Shown here piece after piece: positions 9,323 through 17,670 of a stretch of DNA of 64,000 nt. Under the pieces are notes generated by a model. That model was given only the letters and a program-made list of their open reading frames with translations. It searched no databases and was not told the origin of the DNA. The stretch is from NCBI GenBank assembly GCA_025928545.1, contig JAICJH010000019.1, positions 34,977 through 98,976 on the forward strand. The letters run 5' to 3'. The position numbers were made by a program, and so were the translations under genes. This stretch comes from Bryobacteraceae bacterium. Its GTDB lineage: Bacteria > Acidobacteriota > Terriglobia > Bryobacterales > Bryobacteraceae. Each line of letters begins with the position of its first letter. Positions within the stretch are counted from its first letter, which is position 1.

Positions 9323-10287
9323 CAGGCTTGTTTACCAGTGGACTTCTCGACAAGCGCAGCCGCCAGCAGGGGGATCATGATCTCATGATGGCCGGTGAGC
9401 GAATACCCATGTCCGCCAGCCTGGGCGTGCGGCCGCTCCACCACGTTGACGCGCGGCCGGTAATGCTGTAGAAAATCCAGATTGACGGTGGTGAACTCGC
9501 GTAAATCGTGGCCCAGATTCCTCACTGTGGAAACGGCTTTCAGAAACACCTCTGGCAAAACGACGGCCGACCCGGCGTTGATATAAACTCCGCCATCGTT
9601 CAGCTCTGAAACCATCGTACAAAACAGCCGGAAATCCCGATGAGTAGCCTTTCCCAAAGCTTGCGGATCGCAGGCCGGGTGGGCATGCGGAGTATCGGTA
9701 CCGATAGCGGCATGCACGGTCAACGGAATCTTTGAAAGCCAGGCCTGAAGCAGCAGACTGGCGTCGCGATGCGCGGGAGGCGCCAGACGGTCAACGGCTG
9801 CGCCGAGGGCCGCGCCGGCCCCGGCCTCCGCATTCGCGGAAATTGCGGCGTTCCATTCCCTGCCCGTTTCTTCGGCCGAACCGAAACGCCCATCGGGCAA
9901 TACCGCTTCCACGTCCTCACTGGTGGAACCGCACAGGGCAATCTCAAGATCGTGAATCGAGGCGGACCCGTTCATTGCAAAGCCGGTGGCAAATCCGCGG
10001 CGCATCAGATCGATGAGAACCGGCGCCATCCCGCACTTAATCACGTGGCCGCCCAGGCCCCATAGAACCGGCTTCCCGCGTTCGCGCGCGCCTTCAACCG
10101 CGTCAGCCACCGCTCGGAATGAATCTCCCGCCAGTATGTGCGGCAGGGTGTCGATCAAACCCAGGACTCCGGAACCCGACACAAAGGGCTGCGCGAAATC
10201 CTGCTGCCTCACTTTGCCGCCGCGGTCCTTGAGCGACACAGTTCGCAGGCCCGACAAATCCATCGGGCCGATTCGGTATTCGCTCAC
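9322..10287 (-). CDS. conserved protein of unknown function between uvrA and CPBP gene
   Basis: 321 residues from the GTG at 10287, chosen because it overlaps the TGA of uvrA (GTGA); the longer open frame is antisense-type extension inside uvrA. Notable conserved-looking blocks are [79 protein letters not shown] and [18 protein letters not shown]. The Gly-rich strands suggest a nucleotide- or cofactor-binding Rossmann-like fold, and there is a faint resemblance to deoxyhypusine-synthase-like proteins, which I cannot verify. No signal peptide or membrane segment. The genetic coupling to uvrA may be incidental. Confidence 0.75.
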   Translation of the reverse strand: MSEYRIGPMDLSGLRTVSLKDRGGKVRQQDFAQPFVSGSGVLGLIDTLPHILAGDSFRAVADAVEGARERGKPVLWGLGGHVIKCGMAPVLIDLMRRGFATGFAMNGSASIHDLEIALCGSTSEDVEAVLPDGRFGSAEETGREWNAAISANAEAGAGAALGAAVDRLAPPAHRDASLLLQAWLSKIPLTVHAAIGTDTPHAHPACDPQALGKATHRDFRLFCTMVSELNDGGVYINAGSAVVLPEVFLKAVSTVRNLGHDLREFTTVNLDFLQHYRPRVNVVERPHAQAGGHGYSLTGHHEIMIPLLAAALVEKSTGKQA

Positions 10288-13082
10288 TGGAGAACCTTTT
10301 TCAACGCGATGCCCGTGAAACTTTTCCTGGCCTTGACCACCTGCTCGGGGGTGCCTGCGACGACGATCTGCCCGCCGTCCTCGCCCCCGTCCGGACCCAG
10401 ATCGATGACCCAGTCGGCGCTCTTGACCACATCCATATTGTGTTCGATCACTAATACAGTATTGCCGAGATCCACCAGCTTTTGCAGCACTTCCAGCAGT
10501 TTTCTCACGTCTTCGAAGTGAAGACCCGTAGTCGGTTCGTCGAGGACATAGAATGTTCGCCCGGTTTGCTTCCGGCTGAGTTCCTTTGCCAGTTTGATGC
10601 GCTGCGCTTCCCCGCCGGAGAGCGTGGTGGACGATTGCCCGAGGTGAATGTACCCGAGCCCGACCTCCAGAAGGGTCCGAAGTTTGGGATAGATCTGTGG
10701 GTTCGTTTCGAGCAGCGGGATTGCCTCTTCCACCGTCATCTCCAGCAAGTCTGCGATCGAGCGCCCTTTGTATTTGACCTGTAGTGTTTCGTGGTTGTAG
10801 CGCCGCCCGCGGCACACATCGCAGGTAACGTAAACATCCGGCAGAAAGTTCATCTCAATCCGCCGCAACCCATCGCCCTGACATGCTTCGCACCGGCCGC
10901 CCTTGACGTTGAAGCTGAATCTTCCGGGTTTGTAGCCGCGCTCCCGCGAGTCGGGCAGCATCGCGTAGAAATCGCGGATTGGCGAAAACAAACCCGTGTA
11001 CGTCGCCGGGTTCGATCGCGGCGTACGGCCGATCGGCGATTGATCGATGCGGATGATCTTATCGATGTTCGCGATTCCCGTGATTTTCGTATGTGCACCC
11101 GGGGCATCGTGCGAATCGTAAATCTCCTGCGCGAGAGCGCGGGACAAAATATCGTTCACCAGAGTCGACTTTCCGCTGCCGGAAACCCCCGTAACCACGA
11201 TCATCTTGCCTAATGGAAACTCGACATCGACATCTTTCAGGTTGTGCTCCGAAGCCCCTTCGATGCGAATCGATTTCCCCGTGCCCGGCCGCCGCTTCCG
11301 CGGGGTCGCGATGCTCAGTTCGCCGGAAAGAAAACGCCCGGTCAGCGACTCTTTGGAGTTCCGAATGTCGGCGGGCGTCCCGCTGGCCACCAGTTCACCA
11401 CCCAGCCGACCCGCTCCAGGACCGAGATCCAGCACATAGTCGGCGCGCTCGATCGTGTCGGCATCATGTTCCACCACCAGCACGGTATTCCCCATGTCCC
11501 GTAGTTCTGTCAGAGTGTCGAGCAGACGGTCGTTATCCCGAGGGTGCAGGCCGATCGACGGCTCGTCGAGCACGTAGAGCACGCCCCGAAGTTTCGATCC
11601 GATCTGTGTAGCCAGTCTGATCCTCTGCGCTTCCCCGCCGGACAGCGTCGAGGCGCTGCGATCCAGGCTCAGATAATGCAGCCCCACCGATTCGAGAAAC
11701 TCCAGCCTGCGCCGGATTTCGTCCACGACCCGCCCTGCGATCAGCAACTCCCGATCCTTCAGTTCCCACGACCTGGCGGTCAGCAGCGCGCGCGAAATCG
11801 GCATCGCGGTAAATTCCGCGATTGAAATACTGCGCACGCGGACAGCGAGACTGGATGCCTGCAGACGCTTGCCCCCGCATGCCGTGCAGGGCGCGGGCGA
11901 CATGAAGTCGGTCAGGTAATCGCGGTACCCGGCCCCGTAATTATCGTAGAGATGCTGGAGGATTCCAAGGATTCCTTCAAAGCCTTTCCCCCCCTGCATC
12001 AGGAGTTTCCGGCTGGGTGCGGGAAGTTTGTCCCAGGGCGTCTTCAACTTGATTTTGAGCGACTTCGCCGCGGCCTCGAGTTTCGCGATAACACCGGCCG
12101 AAGAGGCTCCCGGCCCCAGTCCGCCTTCGAGGAGAGGCTTCGCAGGGTCGACAATCACCTTCGCGGCGTCGAAAGCCCATATTGCCCCGATCCCGTGACA
12201 TTCTTCGCAGGCGCCATAGGGACTGTTAAATGAGAAGGAGCGTGGCTCAGGTTCCGGCACGCTGGTGCCGCATTCGACGCAGGCCAGTTTCCTCGAATAG
12301 AGCCGGTCTTCGCCATCCACAATTGAAATCAAAACCAGGCCATTCGCCAGTTTCGTCGCCGTGTCAATCGAAGCCTCCAGACGCTTCTCAATGCCTGGCT
12401 TGACCAGCAGCCGGTCGACAATCACTTCGATCGTGTGGTTCTTCCGCTTGTCGAGAACGATCTCCTCGTCAAGGGAGCGCAGAGCGCCGTCCACCCGGGC
12501 CCGCAAAAAACCCTGGCGCGCCAGCTTTTCCATTTCTTTCTTGAACTCGCCTTTGCGCCCGCGGACAATCGGCGCCATAACCAGGATGCGTTCATCCGGT
12601 CGCAGCGAAAGGACGTGCCGCAGAATCTGCTCCGTGCTCTGCCGTGAAATCTCGTTGCCGCAAACAGGGCAATGTGGAATGCCGATAGATGAAAACAGCA
12701 GGCGCAGGTAATCGTAAATCTCCGTGATGGTGCCGACTGTGCTTCGCGGGCTCCGTCCTGTGGTTTTCTGATCGATCGAAATCGACGGGCTCAGGCCCTC
12801 GATGGAGTCGACATCGGGCCTTTCCATCTGGTCCAGAAACTGGCGGGCATAGGCGGAAAGCGTTTCGACATAGCGCCGCTGACCTTCGGCGTAGATCGTA
12901 TCGAAGGCGAGCGATGATTTTCCCGAGCCGCTCAGCCCTGTAACGACCGTCAGCGTATTCCTGGGAATCCGGACGCTGATATTCCTCAGGTTATGTTGCC
13001 GCGCCCCGGAAATTGCGATTTCCTTTAATTGGTGTGTTACTTTATTCAATGCGATTGAGTCCTGTTGATAAGGCTTTTTCAA
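10284..13082 (-). CDS. uvrA: excinuclease ABC subunit A
   Basis: 932 residues, close to the usual 940. UvrA is the DNA-binding ABC ATPase of nucleotide-excision repair. Visible: Walker [14 protein letters not shown], first zinc module (CVECG ... CEECHGIG), first signature [14 protein letters not shown] with [13 protein letters not shown], second Walker [14 protein letters not shown], second zinc module (CEACQGDG ... CDVCRGRR), second signature [14 protein letters not shown] and [14 protein letters not shown]. The start is uncertain: the longest frame begins with TTG at 13082, and a TTG at 13049 is also possible. It is only 7 bases from the divergent zinc-ribbon gene if the longer start is right. 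Confidence 0.96.
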   Translation of the reverse strand: MKKPYQQDSIALNKVTHQLKEIAISGARQHNLRNISVRIPRNTLTVVTGLSGSGKSSLAFDTIYAEGQRRYVETLSAYARQFLDQMERPDVDSIEGLSPSISIDQKTTGRSPRSTVGTITEIYDYLRLLFSSIGIPHCPVCGNEISRQSTEQILRHVLSLRPDERILVMAPIVRGRKGEFKKEMEKLARQGFLRARVDGALRSLDEEIVLDKRKNHTIEVIVDRLLVKPGIEKRLEASIDTATKLANGLVLISIVDGEDRLYSRKLACVECGTSVPEPEPRSFSFNSPYGACEECHGIGAIWAFDAAKVIVDPAKPLLEGGLGPGASSAGVIAKLEAAAKSLKIKLKTPWDKLPAPSRKLLMQGGKGFEGILGILQHLYDNYGAGYRDYLTDFMSPAPCTACGGKRLQASSLAVRVRSISIAEFTAMPISRALLTARSWELKDRELLIAGRVVDEIRRRLEFLESVGLHYLSLDRSASTLSGGEAQRIRLATQIGSKLRGVLYVLDEPSIGLHPRDNDRLLDTLTELRDMGNTVLVVEHDADTIERADYVLDLGPGAGRLGGELVASGTPADIRNSKESLTGRFLSGELSIATPRKRRPGTGKSIRIEGASEHNLKDVDVEFPLGKMIVVTGVSGSGKSTLVNDILSRALAQEIYDSHDAPGAHTKITGIANIDKIIRIDQSPIGRTPRSNPATYTGLFSPIRDFYAMLPDSRERGYKPGRFSFNVKGGRCEACQGDGLRRIEMNFLPDVYVTCDVCRGRRYNHETLQVKYKGRSIADLLEMTVEEAIPLLETNPQIYPKLRTLLEVGLGYIHLGQSSTTLSGGEAQRIKLAKELSRKQTGRTFYVLDEPTTGLHFEDVRKLLEVLQKLVDLGNTVLVIEHNMDVVKSADWVIDLGPDGGEDGGQIVVAGTPEQVVKARKSFTGIALKKVLQ

Positions 13083-13089
13083 CTACTTC

Positions 13090-13431
13090 ATGATCACGTG
13101 CCGTGTTTGCTCGGGCCTGGGAAAACGACGCTCGAGAACCCTGCTCGAACGAATATTCAATCGCGCCAAGCTCCAGTGTTCCGACTGCGGGGTCATCTGG
13201 TATTGGCGGAGGGTCCTGGTTCAAAGATATGCATTCTGTCCGGAATGCGGTACATCCCGGCTCTCCAAACGTTCCACCTACGACAGGATAGACCGCAAGA
13301 GTAACAGCCTTGTTCGGCGTCTTACGGGAATCGTCGGAGCAACCATCTACCACTGTACCTTTTGCCGCCTCCAGTTTCGGGATTGCCGGAGTCTGGACCC
13401 CGGGCGCCGCTCTAAAGTAGCATCCGCCTGA
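13090..13431 (+). CDS. small multi-CxxC zinc-ribbon-like protein
   Basis: 113 residues, strongly basic, from the ATG at 13090. It has four CxxC motifs: CRVC near the N-terminus, CSDCG at about 30, CPECG at about 55 and CTFC at about 92, with FRDCR after the last. This arrangement suggests two zinc ribbons. Similar small Cys-rich proteins are common in Acidobacteria as hypothetical proteins; no function is established that I know of. It is divergent from uvrA and 16 bases before the RluD-type gene, so it may be cotranscribed with the latter. Confidence 0.65.
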   Translation: MITCRVCSGLGKRRSRTLLERIFNRAKLQCSDCGVIWYWRRVLVQRYAFCPECGTSRLSKRSTYDRIDRKSNSLVRRLTGIVGATIYHCTFCRLQFRDCRSLDPGRRSKVASA

Positions 13432-13447
13432 CCTTCCCCAGCCAGCC

Positions 13448-14341
13448 ATGCTGACGATCCGGATATCGATCGCCGATGCGGGAAAACGGCTCGACAACCT
13501 GCTTCACGGGCAATTCCCGCAGTTCAGCCGGTCGCGCCTGCAAGCCTGGATTCGCGAGGGCCGCGTCCTTGTGGACGGCAGGACCGCCAAGTCGTCCTGC
13601 CTGCTGCGCGGCAATGAGGAAGTCACTGTTCAACCAGCAGAACTCCCCCCGCTCCGGGCGACCGCCGAAGATATTCCCCTGGCCGTTCTCTATGAAGATG
13701 AGAGCGCCATCGTGATCGACAAGCCCGCCGGCATGGTGGTTCATGCCGGCGCCGGTATTCACGAGGGCACCCTGGTCAATGCCCTGCTGCATCGCTTTAC
13801 TTCGCTGTCTTCGCTTGGAGGCGAATTGCGGCCCGGCATCGTGCATCGCCTGGATCGGTTTACAAGCGGCGTGCTGCTGGTTGCGAAGAACGACTCGGCG
13901 CACCGGGATCTGGCCGCCCAGTTTGCCTCACGTCAGGTGAAGAAGACCTACGTCACCCTGGTGGAGGGCCGACTCGAAGGAAAAGGCAGGATCGAGAAGC
14001 CCATCACGCGCGACCCCCGAAACCGGGCTCGCATGACGGCGCGTCTCGAGTTTGGCCGGCCCTCCCTGACGAGTTGGGAGTCGGTCCGTAACTTCGCCGA
14101 TTACACGTATCTGCAAATCGATCTTGGCACCGGCAGGACCCACCAGATTCGGGCGCACATGGCTTCGATCGGCCATCCGGTCGCGGGAGACAAACTGTAT
14201 GGCGCGGAGCCCTCTCCGTGGAACCGCTATTTCCTTCACGCGCACCGGCTGGTATTTCGAAGCCCGGCCAGCGGGACGTCAGTCACGGTGGAGTCGCCGC
14301 TGCCGCCCGATTTGGCCGAATGGAAAGCAAGTCTGCGCTGA
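13448..14341 (+). CDS. RluA/RluD-family pseudouridine synthase
   Basis: 297 residues. An N-terminal S4 RNA-binding domain (ISIADAGKRLDNLL ... SRLQAWIREGRVLVDG) is followed by the catalytic domain with IVIDKPAGMVVHAG, the catalytic motif HRLDRFTSG with Asp136, and TGRTHQIRAHMASIGHP. These identify the RluA superfamily, RluD branch, which modifies uridines in 23S rRNA (E. coli RluD acts on helix 69). The usual Lys after the catalytic Asp is Arg here (HRLDR), a common variant. Length is slightly short of E. coli RluD (326). The specific target site cannot be read from sequence. Confidence 0.93.
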   Translation: MLTIRISIADAGKRLDNLLHGQFPQFSRSRLQAWIREGRVLVDGRTAKSSCLLRGNEEVTVQPAELPPLRATAEDIPLAVLYEDESAIVIDKPAGMVVHAGAGIHEGTLVNALLHRFTSLSSLGGELRPGIVHRLDRFTSGVLLVAKNDSAHRDLAAQFASRQVKKTYVTLVEGRLEGKGRIEKPITRDPRNRARMTARLEFGRPSLTSWESVRNFADYTYLQIDLGTGRTHQIRAHMASIGHPVAGDKLYGAEPSPWNRYFLHAHRLVFRSPASGTSVTVESPLPPDLAEWKASLR

Positions 14342-14346
14342 GACGG

Positions 14347-15156
14347 TTACTTCTTTTCCGACAGTTGCCCGGCGCATTCCGAAATGATTTGCGCCTTCAG
14401 CGTTTCCGCGGGATTGTCATCCATCGCAGCCTGGCACTCCCGAGTGGCTTCCTTCAGTTTCCCCTGCCGGTTCAAAGCCATCGCGAAGTGATATCGGTAT
14501 TCCGCATTGCCCGGCGCCTTCGAAGCCGCTAACTGAAACTCATAGGCCGCATCCGTCAACAGGTTTTTCTTCAGATAGATCCACCCGATCGTGTCGCTGA
14601 TTTCCACGAATTCCGGGAGTTTTTCTTTGGCCGAGCGCGCGTACGAAAGCGCCAGATCCAGATCCCCGCCATCTCCCGTGAGCAAATAGGCCAGATTGTT
14701 CAGCACCAGCGGATTATTGCTGTCGATCGACAAAGCTTTCTCGTACGCCTGGCGGGCGTGGACCTTGTCGTTCTGCGACTCGTAAAGCAGGCCAAGATTG
14801 CTTTGCACCTTGGAGTTATTGGGCAAAAGCACGACAGCCTTCTCCATATACCGGAGGCTATTCACCAGGTCGCCGCCGTAACGATAGGCCTCCCCGATCA
14901 AAGCCAGGACTTCGCCTTTAGCCCGCGGATCCGATACTTCCGCCAGCAGGCTGTTATAAGTTTCGATAGCCAGCCCGAAATCCTTGTTAACCAGCTGTGA
15001 CTGGGCTTGAACGGCTAACTGCTTCTGACGATCCGTGACCGGCGGCTGCGCGATCAGTTGCGGTACCGAGACTACGATAAACAGCAGCGCCGCTACCATG
15101 AGTGCGGCGTATCCATTGCGATTTAGGCCCACGAGTAATTCTAACCGGCCAGACAC
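14347..15156 (-). CDS. exported TPR-repeat protein
   Basis: 269 residues from a GTG at 15156; a GTG at 15132 is equally possible and places the start directly before the hydrophobic segment (ALMVAALLFIVVSVPQLIA), which acts as signal peptide or anchor. The rest is tetratricopeptide repeats: units can be seen at EAYRYGGDLVNSLRYMEKAV, LGLLYESQNDKVHARQAYEKAL and AMALNRQGKLKEATRECQAA. TPR proteins serve as protein-protein scaffolds; the partner is unknown. It is divergent from the VWA gene at 15198. Confidence 0.85.
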   Translation of the reverse strand: MSGRLELLVGLNRNGYAALMVAALLFIVVSVPQLIAQPPVTDRQKQLAVQAQSQLVNKDFGLAIETYNSLLAEVSDPRAKGEVLALIGEAYRYGGDLVNSLRYMEKAVVLLPNNSKVQSNLGLLYESQNDKVHARQAYEKALSIDSNNPLVLNNLAYLLTGDGGDLDLALSYARSAKEKLPEFVEISDTIGWIYLKKNLLTDAAYEFQLAASKAPGNAEYRYHFAMALNRQGKLKEATRECQAAMDDNPAETLKAQIISECAGQLSEKK

Positions 15157-15197
15157 CTGTACTCGCTTTCCTGGTTGCTAACGTAGAATATATCCGT

Positions 15198-16145
15198 ATG
15201 CGTTTATCTCCTGTTGCCGCTCTTTGTCTACCGCTGTGTCTTGGTTTTGCGCTGTCGGGGCAGAATGCGCCGAAAGGCGCCGACGCGGGCATCGATACCA
15301 GCCAGCAGGAAGCCAGATTCAGCGGCAGCGTTACCCAGGTCAACGTTCTCTATACAGTTACTGACAAGAAAGGCCGCTTCGTTACCGACCTTACCGTTAA
15401 TGACTTCGAGGTCATTGAAAACAAGAAGCCTCAGTTCATCCAGCAGTTCACGGCCGAAGCCGATCTGCCACTACGCCTGGCGCTCCTGGTCGACACCAGC
15501 AACAGCGTCCGGACGCAGTTTCGCTTCGAACAACAGGCGGCGATCCGCTTCATGAACGACGTGATGCGCGCGCGTCAGGACCGCATGCTGCTCATGAGCT
15601 TCGACGCGGTTCCGGAACTGATCACCGATCTGAGCAGCGACATGCAGGTGCTGGAAAAAGGCGTCAACTCCATGAGGCCCGGCGGCGGTACGGCGTTGTT
15701 CGACGCCATCTACACCGCGGCCAAAGACAAGCTCATGCTCGATCAGCCGCGGGAAAAGTTCCGGCGCGCCATGATTCTGATCAGCGACGGCGAAGATACA
15801 CAAAGCCACTTTACGCGGGACCAGGCACTCGAAATGGCCCAGAAAGCCGATACCGTCATCTACGCGATCTCGACCAACACCACCCGCGACGAAAAAGAAG
15901 GCGACCTGGTCCTCAAGTATCTGACCGAAGAGACCGGCGGGCAGGCGTTCTTCCCGTTCAAGGTGGAAGACCTCGATCAGTCGTTCGAGAACATCGCGAA
16001 CGAACTACGGCACCAGTACAACATCTTTTACCACCCCGATCCGCTGAAGACCGACGGACTCTATCACCCGATCACAGTGCGGGTCAAGACCCGCAAAGAC
16101 CTGATCGTCAAAGCGCGCAAAGGCTACTACGCACCGAAGCTGTAA
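15198..16145 (+). CDS. VWA-domain secreted protein with canonical MIDAS
   Basis: 315 residues from the ATG at 15198; the open frame extends upstream but overlaps the divergent TPR gene and this start gives a signal peptide (MRLSPVAALCLPLCLGFALSG). The N-terminal module has VLYTVTDKKGRFVTDL and DFEVIENKKPQFIQQF, as in the TIGR03436 family. The VWA core begins LALLVDTSNSV: the full MIDAS DxSxS is present, followed later by MRPGGGTALFDA (MIDAS Thr) and MILISDGEDTQS (MIDAS Asp). It ends VKARKGYYAPKL. Unlike the large paralogues it lacks the C-terminal half. Probable metal-dependent adhesion or protein-binding module in the periplasm. Confidence 0.88.
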   Translation: MRLSPVAALCLPLCLGFALSGQNAPKGADAGIDTSQQEARFSGSVTQVNVLYTVTDKKGRFVTDLTVNDFEVIENKKPQFIQQFTAEADLPLRLALLVDTSNSVRTQFRFEQQAAIRFMNDVMRARQDRMLLMSFDAVPELITDLSSDMQVLEKGVNSMRPGGGTALFDAIYTAAKDKLMLDQPREKFRRAMILISDGEDTQSHFTRDQALEMAQKADTVIYAISTNTTRDEKEGDLVLKYLTEETGGQAFFPFKVEDLDQSFENIANELRHQYNIFYHPDPLKTDGLYHPITVRVKTRKDLIVKARKGYYAPKL

Positions 16146-16146
16146 C

Positions 16147-16377
16147 TTACGGCTTAGGCGCGGGCGCCGGAAGATCGCGGGCCACTATGGTGTCGGAAAA
16201 ACCATTGCGGTGCGAGCCATCGCAGAATGGCTTGTTCTGCGACATGCCGCAGCGGCAAAGACCGATGACTTTGCGGCCGGCGAGGCCGAATGCTTTCCCT
16301 GTCGGGTCCAGAATTTCGAAATCGCCTTCGATGCGAATGGACCCGTTATTGTTGACTGTAATCTTAGTGTCTGGCAT
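16147..16377 (-). CDS. CDGSH iron-sulfur domain protein
   Basis: 76 residues. The CDGSH signature is complete: LCRCGMSQNKPFCDGSH, giving three Cys and one His ligands of a 2Fe-2S cluster. Upstream is a beta-rich half (NGSIRIEGDFEILDPTGKAF) as in the small bacterial CDGSH proteins with a MitoNEET-like fold. Likely a soluble redox or cluster-transfer protein. It converges with the VWA gene, ending two bases after its stop. Confidence 0.92.
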   Translation of the reverse strand: MPDTKITVNNNGSIRIEGDFEILDPTGKAFGLAGRKVIGLCRCGMSQNKPFCDGSHRNGFSDTIVARDLPAPAPKP

Positions 16378-16399
16378 GGATTTCCGATGCTAGCACGGG

Positions 16400-17182
16400 T
16401 TACTTTTTCGGCGCTGTATCTGTGACCGCATCGCCGTACGTGATGTTGGTTTCGGCTCCGAAGCGCTTGTAATTCTGGTAGCGGACCACCATCCGGATGC
16501 GCTGCGACTGGTTCGAAAAATGGAGTACGTCGTCCGCATGCGTATAGGTGGGGAACCAGTATTTTCCGTCGATCTGCTCCCGGTAGGTTTCGAAATTCGG
16601 AAACTGGTGATCTTTCCCGATGATGCCGACTCCTTTGCCATAGGTCTTGACGATCTGGAAGTCGCGGTCATCCACCCAGATGTTGCCTTGAAAATAACGC
16701 TCGCCTTTCACCATTTTCTTCGGCTTCACCGCGAACTGGTAGCAGGGGATTTCATCCACGTTCTGCTTACCGAGATATTCGATATCGTATTTGCCGACAT
16801 CTTCGGTGGTCAGCACAAAAGGCTGAACGCTTCGCAGATCCTGCTCATCCTGCGGGTCGAGGTTGATGTGCTGCAGGGAGATCACCGGGGCGTAGACTAC
16901 TTTTTCCGTGCGTTGCTTATTGGGGCCAAAAATGATGTCCGAGGTGATCTCCCAGCTGCCTTCGGGCCGGCCCGAGGGGTCGAGTTCTTCCATCTTCACC
17001 ACCTGGCGATAGGTGTAGTTTTCGCGGGCTTTGCGGAATTCGGCTTCCTTCGCGGCAAACTTCCGAATGATCTCATCGGGAGTGGGAGCCCCCGGCGGCG
17101 TTGCCGGCGCCGTGTTCTGCGCCATCAGACAGGCCGCGGCTCCGGCGATAAAAGCTGCAATCGCTAGTTTCATATTCCTCAT
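16400..17182 (-). CDS. exported protein resembling outer-membrane lipoprotein-sorting proteins
   Basis: 260 residues from the ATG at 17182 (an ATG at 17173 is also possible). Signal peptide MRNMKLAIAAFIAGAAACLMAQ. The mature part has TYRQVVKMEELDPSGRPEG, KYDIEYLGKQNVDEIPCYQFAV, YFQGNIWVDDRDFQIVKTYG and YWFPTYTHADDVLHF. These look like the beta-sheet repeats of LolA/LppX-fold proteins, annotated in Acidobacteria as outer-membrane lipoprotein-sorting-like; this is pattern memory. The function is not established. It is followed by the CDGSH gene on the same strand. Confidence 0.75.
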   Translation of the reverse strand: MRNMKLAIAAFIAGAAACLMAQNTAPATPPGAPTPDEIIRKFAAKEAEFRKARENYTYRQVVKMEELDPSGRPEGSWEITSDIIFGPNKQRTEKVVYAPVISLQHINLDPQDEQDLRSVQPFVLTTEDVGKYDIEYLGKQNVDEIPCYQFAVKPKKMVKGERYFQGNIWVDDRDFQIVKTYGKGVGIIGKDHQFPNFETYREQIDGKYWFPTYTHADDVLHFSNQSQRIRMVVRYQNYKRFGAETNITYGDAVTDTAPKK

Positions 17183-17214
17183 TATGCGACGTTTTGATCG
17201 CGGTTGGCGTTTCG

Positions 17215-17604
17215 CTACTGTGCCGGCGGTGCGCCGGCCGATTTGGCGCCAAGGCCCAGGGCGATCAGGGCGGGAGCGGTGATCTTCCCGGTTGGCGTCA
17301 GTTTCTGATCCTGCTGGAACTGCTGCATCGCAGTCACCGAGGCGGCGTCCCAAACACCGGTGGGTTCGTTTTTCAGATAGCCTCTGGTCGCCAGCGCCTG
17401 CTGGATCTCGCGGTAACGATCCGGAGTGGGCGACTGCTGCCGGGTTCGCCAGGTTGCAGCCGGCGCTTTCTTGCCTTTCGCCGGAGCTTTTTTGGCCGGC
17501 GATTTGGCTTTGCTCTTCTGCGTCGTTTTGGCGGACTTCGTGGCCGCTACCCCGGCGAAGGAGCAGAGTACCGACAGCAATACCGCAATCTGAACAAATC
17601 TCAT
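17215..17604 (-). CDS. exported peptidoglycan-binding-domain protein
   Basis: 129 residues: signal peptide (MRFVQIAVLLSVLCSFAGVA), a Lys/Ala-rich basic linker (residues 22-50), then a PG_binding_1-type three-helix domain (YREIQQALATRGYLKN, GVWDAASVTAMQQFQQDQ, LTPTGKITAPALIALGLG). The linker probably contacts the acidic wall or DNA-like polymers; the domain is known for peptidoglycan binding. It follows the degP-type gene but a strong terminator lies in between. Confidence 0.9.
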   Translation of the reverse strand: MRFVQIAVLLSVLCSFAGVAATKSAKTTQKSKAKSPAKKAPAKGKKAPAATWRTRQQSPTPDRYREIQQALATRGYLKNEPTGVWDAASVTAMQQFQQDQKLTPTGKITAPALIALGLGAKSAGAPPAQ

Positions 17605-17610
17605 ATGGAC

Positions 17611-17639
17611 AAAAAGAAAGGGGACGCTGACCGTCCCCT
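17611..17639 (-). terminator. rho-independent terminator after the DegP-type gene
   Basis: Read on the minus strand, AGGGGACG and CGTCCCCT form a perfect 8-bp stem with a 5-base loop, followed by TTTCTTTTT. Stem bases are 17619-17626 and 17632-17639. It lies 31 bases after the stop of the protease gene and just before the start of the peptidoglycan-binding gene. Confidence 0.85.
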
Positions 17640-17670
17640 CTCCATTATGTACGAAATATTACCGCGCCGG

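Noticed and set aside
13042..13497. 151-codon minus-strand open frame before uvrA
   Set aside because: It overlaps the start of uvrA in another frame and lies opposite the zinc-ribbon gene with its CxxC pattern.
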